Shown here one piece after another: positions 5,889-10,481 of a DNA stretch of 10,481 nt. Made by a program: the position numbers and the translations under genes. Location of the stretch: NCBI GenBank assembly GCA_937925385.1, contig CALEWN010000296.1:1-10481 (forward strand). The letters are read 5' to 3'. How positions within the stretch are numbered: position 1 is the stretch's first letter; each line of letters opens with the position of its first letter. The notes below the pieces were generated by a model. It was not told the DNA's origin. It did not search any database and worked only from the letters and a program-made list of their open reading frames with translations. Source of the stretch: an uncultured Senegalimassilia sp. (GTDB lineage Bacteria > Actinomycetota > Coriobacteriia > Coriobacteriales > Eggerthellaceae).

Positions 5889-6503
5889 GTGTCCGAAAAG
5901 TTGAAGATCGGCGTGCTGCTCTCCGGCAGCGGCACGAATTTCCAGGCCATCCTCGATGAGGCGGAAAAGGGCCTGCCCGTCGAGGTGGTGAAGGTGGTCG
6001 CGTCGCGTCCCGATGCGTACGGCATCGAGCGCGCGAACGCCGCCGGCATCCCCGCGCTGGTCATGAACCGCGAAAAGTACGCCGACCCCGAGGCGGCAGA
6101 CGCGCAGATCGTGGCCGCGCTGCAGGAAGCCGGCGCGCAGTACGTGGTCATGGCCGGCTACATGCGCAAGGTCACGCCCGTCATGCTCGACGCCTTTCCC
6201 AACCGCGTGCTCAACCTGCATCCGGCGCTTTTGCCCTCGTTCAAGGGCGCGCATGCCATCGCCGATGCGTTCAACGCCGGCGTGAAGGTCACGGGCGTCA
6301 CCGTCCATTTCGCCAACGAGGACTACGACAAGGGCCCCATTGTGGCGCAGGAGCCGGTGCGCGTGGGCGAGGGCGACACGCTTGAAACCCTGGAAGCCCA
6401 CATCCACCAGGTGGAGCACGAGCTGTACCCGCGCGTGCTGGGCTGGCTGGCAGCCGGCCGCGTGAGCGTCGACGCGGAAGGCAAGGTGCACCTTGCTGAG
6501 TAA
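5889..6503 (+). CDS. purN: Phosphoribosylglycinamide formyltransferase (GART)
   Basis: 204 residues from the GTG at 5889, the usual PurN length. The enzyme transfers a formyl group from 10-formyltetrahydrofolate to GAR to give formyl-GAR, the third step of purine synthesis, in the cytoplasm. Visible features are the phosphate-binding loop GVLLSGSGTNFQAIL near the N-terminus, the formyltransferase signature LNLHPALLPSFKGAHA (108-123) and VHFANEDYDKGPIVAQ (139-154). N109, H111 and D147 correspond to the catalytic Asn-His-Asp set (106/108/144 in E. coli). The start was chosen by the AAAGG and by homology; a leaderless start at 5841 would add 16 residues that look unlike the family. It overlaps the next gene by 11 nt, so the two are likely translationally coupled. 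Confidence 0.97.
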   Translation: MSEKLKIGVLLSGSGTNFQAILDEAEKGLPVEVVKVVASRPDAYGIERANAAGIPALVMNREKYADPEAADAQIVAALQEAGAQYVVMAGYMRKVTPVMLDAFPNRVLNLHPALLPSFKGAHAIADAFNAGVKVTGVTVHFANEDYDKGPIVAQEPVRVGEGDTLETLEAHIHQVEHELYPRVLGWLAAGRVSVDAEGKVHLAE

Positions 6504-7485
6504 GGAAACGCTGGCGTGCATCGCCGCCGATCTGCGCGCGGGACGCGCGGTGGAGCTTTCGCCCGCCGACTTCCCGTGCTTTTCCGCCGAGGCGCTGAAG
6601 GGCAACATGCACGTTTCGCCCGATGACTTGGGGAAACTGTCTGCCGACCTCACCGCCGCCGATGCGCCCACCTTCGAGCGCGCCGCCCGTGCCATGGCCG
6701 ACGGCGACCTGGCGTGGCTGGGCTTCAAGGTGGTGTTCGACCCCGCCGCCGCGCAGGCCAACACCGACAACGAGGTCACGAAGAAGTACGGCGACACCGG
6801 CTCGGCCGACGGCACCGGCATGGTGTTCTTCTGCAACGACGCGAAGGAGATCGTCTCCGCGCGCACGCCCAGCCCGCGCGACGTGTTCCAGATGAAGGAC
6901 ATCACGCGCGGCCCTGGCATGCACAACGAGCAGTTCGATGGCCTGACCTGGCTTTCCGTGCCGCTGTTCGATCAGGTGCGCGTGTGGCTGCTCGGCGGCT
7001 CCGACGCTGCGGCCGAGGTGAGCGCGCTGGCCGCGCACGTGGGCTTCGCCGTCACCGCGGTCGACTACGACCCGGCGTACCTTTCGCCCGAGCGTTTCCC
7101 CGACGCCGAGCGCGTGTTGCTCGACGGCGGCAACTTCGACGAGCTGGACAAGCTCACCCCCGCACCCGGCGACTACGTGTGCGTGCTCACGCGCGGCCAC
7201 ATGTTCGACCCCGAGGGCTGCGTGTGGGCCGTCAAGCACAACGTTCACTATGTTGGCATGATGGGCTGCAAGGGGAAAAACTCCACCGTGCACGATCTGG
7301 TGCTGGCACGCGGCGCCTCCGAGGCGGATTGGGAACGCATCAAGCGGCCCATCGGCCTGAAATTCGGCGCCAAAACCCCGGCGGAATTGGCTATCTCCAT
7401 TGTGGCCGAGCTGGTCGATGTACGATATACGCAGCGCTACAGCCCCGAGGCGCGGGCGCGCCACGAGGAAAGCCTGGGCCGTTAG
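6493..7485 (+). CDS. XdhC/CoxI family protein (molybdenum hydroxylase maturation-like)
   Basis: 330 residues from a TTG start inside the end of purN, with AAGG 6 nt upstream. Residues about 162-315 form the C-terminal Rossmann domain of the XdhC family: VWLLGGSDAAAEVSALA, then DYVCVLTRGHMFD (227-239), HYVGMMGCKGK (252-262, where C259 replaces the more usual serine) and PIGLKFGAKTPAELAISIVAEL (starting at P286). XdhC proteins bind molybdenum cofactor and help install its sulfurated form in xanthine dehydrogenase-type enzymes. The N-terminal 160 residues lack the usual XdhC_CoxI signatures (no GS.PR..GA or GSIGGG), so the role may differ. Its place between purN and purH hints at purine metabolism; no molybdenum hydroxylase gene is in the window. 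Confidence 0.88.
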   Translation: MLSKETLACIAADLRAGRAVELSPADFPCFSAEALKGNMHVSPDDLGKLSADLTAADAPTFERAARAMADGDLAWLGFKVVFDPAAAQANTDNEVTKKYGDTGSADGTGMVFFCNDAKEIVSARTPSPRDVFQMKDITRGPGMHNEQFDGLTWLSVPLFDQVRVWLLGGSDAAAEVSALAAHVGFAVTAVDYDPAYLSPERFPDAERVLLDGGNFDELDKLTPAPGDYVCVLTRGHMFDPEGCVWAVKHNVHYVGMMGCKGKNSTVHDLVLARGASEADWERIKRPIGLKFGAKTPAELAISIVAELVDVRYTQRYSPEARARHEESLGR

Positions 7486-7524
7486 GGCTCGGCAGGCAAC
7501 CCCGAAACAGGCATCTTGCGGGCA

Positions 7525-7552
7525 GCGCTTCGGCGCAAAGCCCCGCTTTGCG
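7525..7552 (+). promoter_or_regulatory. Two mutually exclusive hairpins before purH
   Basis: GCGC-TTCG-GCGC (7525-7536) is a UUCG-type mini-hairpin. CGCAAAGC (7534-7541) pairs perfectly with GCTTTGCG (7545-7552) around CCC. They share 7534-7536, so both cannot form fully. The second ends 2 nt before the AAGGA at 7555. No T-run follows, so an effect on translation or RNA processing is more likely than termination; chance is possible. Confidence 0.35.
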
Positions 7553-7584
7553 ATAAGGAACGGATTATGGAACGGTTGAAGGTA

Positions 7585-7589
7585 AGGAG
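7585..7589 (+). promoter_or_regulatory. purH: Ribosome-binding site favouring the GTG start of purH
   Basis: AGGAG lies 7 nt before the GTG at 7597. A competing AAGGA (7555-7559) lies 7 nt before an in-frame ATG at 7567, so a 10-residue longer form is possible. Confidence 0.6.
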
Positions 7590-7596
7590 AGAGCAA

Positions 7597-9240
7597 GTGG
7601 CAGATCCGAAGGTCAAGCGCGTACTCATCTCGGTGACGGACAAGACGGGCGTCGTCGAGTTCGCCCGCGCGCTGCATGACGAATTCGGCGCGGAGATCAT
7701 CTCCACGGGCGGCACCGCCCGCGTCATCGCGGAGGCCGGCGTGCCGGTCACGCCCATCGACGAGGTGACGAAGTTCCCCGAGATGATGGACGGTCGCGTG
7801 AAGACCCTGCATCCCATGGTGCACGGCGGCCTGCTGGCCAAGCGCGACAACGCCAAGCACATGGCCGAGGCGGCCGAGCACGGCATCCAGATGATCGACA
7901 TGGTGGTCGTGAACCTGTACGCGTTCGAGAAGACGGTCGAGTCCGGCGCGGACTTCGGCACCTGCATCGAGAACATCGACATCGGCGGCCCCTCCATGCT
8001 GCGCAGCGCCGCGAAGAACTTCGAGAGCGTCACCGTGGTCACCGACCCCGAAACCTATGAGGGCATCCTCGCCGAGATGCGCGCCAACGGCGGCGCCACC
8101 ACGCGCGAGACCCGCATGGAGCTGGCGCTCGAGGTGTTCGAGACCACCAACGCCTACGACGGTGCCATCGCCGACTTCCTGTTCGACCAGATCCAGGCCG
8201 CGCATCCGCACGAGCACGGCGAGGGCTGCGGCTGCGGTTGCGAGGAGAGCATCGAGGCTCAGGGCGAGTTCCCGCCCGAGTGCGCCCTGTACATGCAGAA
8301 GCAGCAGGACCTGCGCTACGGCGAGAACCCGCATCAGCAGGCCGTCTTCTACCGCGTGGACGAGTTCGCCCATGAGCACAGCCTGGTCAACGCCCAGCAG
8401 CTCAACGGCAAGGAGCTGTCCTACAACAACATCCTGGACACCGACGCGTGCTGGTCGCTCGTGCGCGAGCTCGACGAGCCGGCGGTCATCATCCTGAAGC
8501 ACCAGAACCCCTGCGGCTCCGCCACGGCCGAGAACATCACCGAGGCCTACGACAAGGCCTTCGCCTGCGACCCGAAGAGCGCCTTCGGCGGCATCATCGC
8601 GGCGAACCGCCAGGTCACGCTGGAGATGGTCGAGCACATCAACGAGAACAAGCAGTTCGTCGAGGTGCTCATCGCCCCCGAGTTCGAGTCCGCCGCGCTT
8701 GAGCTTCTGCAGCAGAAGAAGAACCTGCGCGTGCTGCGCACCGGCGGCATCGACGCCCCGGCTGCCGTCGAGGTCCGTTCCGTCGACGGCGGCGTGCTGG
8801 TGCAGGACGTCGACCATGTCTCCGAGGATCCGGCAACCTTCACCGTTCCCACCGATCGCAAGCCCACGGACGCCGAGATGCACGAGCTCATGTTCGCATG
8901 GCGCGTGTGCAAGGGCGTGAAGTCCAACGCCATCCTGGTGTCGCGCGACCACGCCGGCATCGGCATGGGCCCGGGCCAGCCCAACCGCGTTGACAGCGCG
9001 CTTTTGGCGTGCAAGCGCGCCCATGAGGCGTGCGAGCGCATGGGCGTGGAGCCCAAGGGCCTGGTGTGCGCCTCCGACGCGTTCTTCCCGTTCCGCGACA
9101 ACGTGGACACGCTGGCCGAGTGGGGCATCACTGCTATCATCCAGCCCGGCGGCTCCGTGCGCGACGAGGAGTCCATCCAGGCGTGCAACGAGCACGGCAT
9201 CGCCATGGTGTTCACCGGCCATCGCCACTTCCGCCACTAA
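7597..9240 (+). CDS. purH: Bifunctional AICAR formyltransferase / IMP cyclohydrolase
   Basis: 547 residues from the GTG, somewhat longer than the usual 510-530. The protein catalyses the last two steps to IMP: formylation of AICAR by 10-formyltetrahydrofolate, then ring closure. The N-terminal MGS-like IMP cyclohydrolase domain shows RVLISVTDKTGVVEFA (8-23), STGGTA (36-41) and DGRVKTLHP (65-73). The AICAR transformylase domain starts around LRYGENPHQ (239-247) and has the catalytic Lys-His pair in KHQNPCG (301-307), AFGGIIAANR, and a C-terminal SDAFFPF. The inter-domain loop is unusual: HPHEHGEGCGCGC at 203-215 packs three His and three Cys. It is the last gene of the purN-xdhC-purH unit and a terminator follows. 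An ATG at 7567 could be used instead. Confidence 0.97.
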   Translation: MADPKVKRVLISVTDKTGVVEFARALHDEFGAEIISTGGTARVIAEAGVPVTPIDEVTKFPEMMDGRVKTLHPMVHGGLLAKRDNAKHMAEAAEHGIQMIDMVVVNLYAFEKTVESGADFGTCIENIDIGGPSMLRSAAKNFESVTVVTDPETYEGILAEMRANGGATTRETRMELALEVFETTNAYDGAIADFLFDQIQAAHPHEHGEGCGCGCEESIEAQGEFPPECALYMQKQQDLRYGENPHQQAVFYRVDEFAHEHSLVNAQQLNGKELSYNNILDTDACWSLVRELDEPAVIILKHQNPCGSATAENITEAYDKAFACDPKSAFGGIIAANRQVTLEMVEHINENKQFVEVLIAPEFESAALELLQQKKNLRVLRTGGIDAPAAVEVRSVDGGVLVQDVDHVSEDPATFTVPTDRKPTDAEMHELMFAWRVCKGVKSNAILVSRDHAGIGMGPGQPNRVDSALLACKRAHEACERMGVEPKGLVCASDAFFPFRDNVDTLAEWGITAIIQPGGSVRDEESIQACNEHGIAMVFTGHRHFRH

Positions 9241-9258
9241 ACCCAGCAGCCTGTGAGT

Positions 9259-9290
9259 GGTCCGCCTTTTCGGCGGGCCGCTTTCTTTAT
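9259..9290 (+). terminator. Intrinsic terminator after purH
   Basis: GGTCCGCC (9259-9266) pairs with GGCGGGCC (9272-9279), with one G-U pair and a TTTTC loop, followed by the T-rich GCTTTCTTTAT. It starts 18 bp after the purH stop. Confidence 0.85.
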
Positions 9291-9300
9291 GCGCTGATTT

Positions 9301-9334
9301 CGGCGAGTTCGTGCGGTTTTCGCGCCGGTTTTTT
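9301..9334 (+). terminator. Possible second, weaker terminator
   Basis: CGGCG (9301-9305) can pair with CGCCG (9323-9327) around a 17-nt loop, and a run of six T follows (9329-9334). The stem is short, so it would act at most as a back-up to the preceding terminator. Confidence 0.35.
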
Positions 9335-9366
9335 CTGACGAATGCGTGACATCCCCGGCGTTGCGG

Positions 9367-9394
9367 TTGTGCGGCGGGCATCGTCCCGTATAGT
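9367..9394 (+). promoter_or_regulatory. Promoter of the J-domain gene, leaderless
   Basis: TTGTGC (9367-9372) and TATAGT (9389-9394) are separated by 16 nt. The -10 box ends 7 nt before the ATG at 9402, so transcription should start at or next to the start codon. No Shine-Dalgarno exists. CGGG/CCCG (9375-9388) forms a short dyad in the spacer, a possible operator. Confidence 0.6.
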
Positions 9395-9401
9395 CGGCGT
9401 T

Positions 9402-10301
9402 ATGAAGAAATCAGAAGCACTCAAAATACTGGGCTTGGCCGATGGGGCTAGCGACGATGAGATCAAGAAGGCTCATCGCAAGCTCGTCATCGCCCATCAT
9501 CCCGACAAATTCCCCCTGGACTCGAAGGAGCACGCCGAGGCCGAGGAGCTTACCAAGCAGATCAACGAAGCGCGCGACGTGCTGATTAACCGCAGCTGGT
9601 CGCCCGAGTTCGACCCGCGCCGCGACCCGCGTCCGTATGCGGGCAACCCCTATGCGCACCCGACGGGCTCGGCGGGGCAGGGCGGCGCGTCCGGTCAGGG
9701 CAACCCGTTCGACCCGTTCGCCGGCTGGCCGTTCGGCGATGCGGCCCAGGGTCAGACCACGTACGTGTGGACCAGCTGGGACGACATCTTCAGCGGCGCC
9801 GCAGGTTCGCAGCGTCCGGGTTCGGGGCAGAACGGTGCAGGTCAGCGCACCGGTGACGCCGAGTGGCCGTTCGGCGGGTTCACCGTGGAATACGATCCCT
9901 TCGACCCGTTCGCACCGTTCCGTGCCGCACGCGCGCAGCAGCAGACCGGCGAAGAGGTGTTCGCCCGTGCGAAGAAGGGCCTGCGCGACGAGGCGCTCAT
10001 GGTCGCCGCCAAGGTGGTGGCGCTTGCGGTGCTCTCCATCGCCGGCTCCTCGGCAACGGGCCTGTTCCTGTACGTGATGGCGTCCATCATTTACGGCCTG
10101 TACAAGCGCATGGGCAGCCTGCTGGTCATGCTGCTGGTGCCCATCATGATCTTCGGTGCGCCGCTCATCTTCATGCTGGCGCCGCGCAACGGCTTCGTAG
10201 GCGCTCCGCTCACTGTGGCGTTTTTGGTGTCGGTGCTGTTCGACGTGCAGAACCTCCGCGACCGCATCCGCACGTACCAAGCGGCGAAGGTGGGGCTGTA
10301 G
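9402..10301 (+). CDS. J-domain (DnaJ-like) membrane protein
   Basis: 299 residues. Residues 1 to about 65 are a J-domain with the HPD motif at 33-35 and the flanking helices expected (EALKILGL, then DEIKKAHRKLVIAHHPDK). J-domains stimulate Hsp70/DnaK ATPase. Residues about 70-190 are a Gly/Gln/Asp/Pro-rich linker with repeated aromatic motifs (NPFDPFAGWPFGD at 101-113, EWPFGG at 154-159, YDPFDPFAPF at 164-173). The C-terminal third has about four hydrophobic segments (roughly 199-217, 219-234, 239-262 and 264-280), so the protein is membrane-anchored. It lacks the zinc-finger and substrate-binding domains of true DnaJ, so it likely recruits DnaK to the membrane for a specific client. An in-frame ATG at 9342 lies upstream of the promoter and is rejected. 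It converges on crcB with 5 bp between stop codons. Confidence 0.93.
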   Translation: MKKSEALKILGLADGASDDEIKKAHRKLVIAHHPDKFPLDSKEHAEAEELTKQINEARDVLINRSWSPEFDPRRDPRPYAGNPYAHPTGSAGQGGASGQGNPFDPFAGWPFGDAAQGQTTYVWTSWDDIFSGAAGSQRPGSGQNGAGQRTGDAEWPFGGFTVEYDPFDPFAPFRAARAQQQTGEEVFARAKKGLRDEALMVAAKVVALAVLSIAGSSATGLFLYVMASIIYGLYKRMGSLLVMLLVPIMIFGAPLIFMLAPRNGFVGAPLTVAFLVSVLFDVQNLRDRIRTYQAAKVGL

Positions 10302-10306
10302 GGAAG

Positions 10307-10481
10307 CTAGCCGCCCAGAACGGCGTGTGCTAGGGCGAAGCCCAGTGCGGCGGCGCCTAGGGTCGAGCCGTAGGTGACCACCAGATATGCGGCTGCTTCC
10401 CCGCGATGCCCTTCAGTGGCCATATCGACGGCCTCGCAGTTCATGGTGGAAAGCGTGGAGCAGCCGCCCAGAAATCCCATG
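10307..10481 (-). CDS. crcB: Fluoride channel CrcB/Fluc, C-terminal part
   Basis: Partial at the right edge; the visible 57 residues run from MGFLGGCSTLSTMNCEA to the end, ALAHAVLGG. GFLGG followed by ST.ST is the third-helix signature of CrcB/Fluc fluoride channels (usually GFLGG.TTFST), and a last hydrophobic helix follows (YLVVTYGSTLGAAALGFALA). These small four-helix proteins form dual-topology dimers in the membrane and export fluoride. The usual phenylalanines near the motif are Leu and Met here, which may mark one partner of a heterodimeric pair. The stop is 5 bp from that of the J-domain gene on the other strand. Confidence 0.88.
   Translation of the reverse strand, partial: MGFLGGCSTLSTMNCEAVDMATEGHRGEAAAYLVVTYGSTLGAAALGFALAHAVLGG

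Noticed and set aside
5538..6926. 462-residue minus-strand open frame ending in the operon promoter region
   Set aside because: It is mostly antisense to purN and xdhC. Its last residues cross the TTGTCA/TATAAT promoter and the leader hairpin, so coding is unlikely.
6298..9381. 1027-residue open frame on the minus strand
   Set aside because: It is antisense to purN, xdhC and purH, whose GC-rich third positions keep the opposite strand free of stops. Its product is His/Val/Arg-rich with no family signature.
9342..9401. Upstream ATG for the J-domain gene
   Set aside because: It lies upstream of the likely promoter and adds a 20-residue tail before a complete J-domain.

Overview
The window looks like chromosome from a high-GC actinobacterium. 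A coriobacterial (Eggerthellaceae-like) host is my best guess from the GC-rich codon use, the GTG and TTG starts, promoters placed so that transcripts would be leaderless, and the gene families present. That assignment is inference; no rRNA or species marker is in the window.

Layout, left to right. (1) Bases 1-333 are the trailer end of a CRISPR array: five 36-bp repeats, three of them degenerate, and four spacers of 37-40 bp. The array continues off the left edge and no cas gene is visible. (2) After a short unassigned stretch and a perfect 15-bp hairpin (447-484) comes a three-gene operon on the minus strand (5480 to 491). In transcription order it encodes a DUF2201-type protein (degenerate metallopeptidase domain plus vWA domain), a MoxR-like AAA+ ATPase, and a 599-residue protein with a possible HIRAN-like N-terminus, BspA-type leucine-rich repeats and an ankyrin-like helical tail. 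The operon has a near-consensus promoter (5568-5596), followed by a leader with a hairpin plus U-run and a possible leaderless upstream ORF. (3) Bases 5597-5888 hold no gene, only a REP-like palindrome and a weak promoter candidate. (4) On the plus strand are purN, an XdhC-family gene and purH, closed by an intrinsic terminator at 9259-9290. (5) A J-domain membrane protein gene (9402-10301), probably leaderless, converges on the 3' end of a crcB fluoride-channel gene cut by the right edge.

How the genes work together. PurN and PurH are purine-biosynthesis enzymes, PurN early in the pathway and PurH for its last two steps, both using 10-formyltetrahydrofolate. The XdhC-family gene between them suggests a link to molybdenum-hydroxylase (purine/xanthine-type) enzymology. 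The vWA and MoxR genes form a known partnership in which an AAA+ ATPase remodels a target through a vWA adaptor; the third protein is a plausible target-recognition or effector subunit. Next to a CRISPR array this operon is the best candidate here for an under-described, possibly defence-related system, but the sequence alone does not prove that role.
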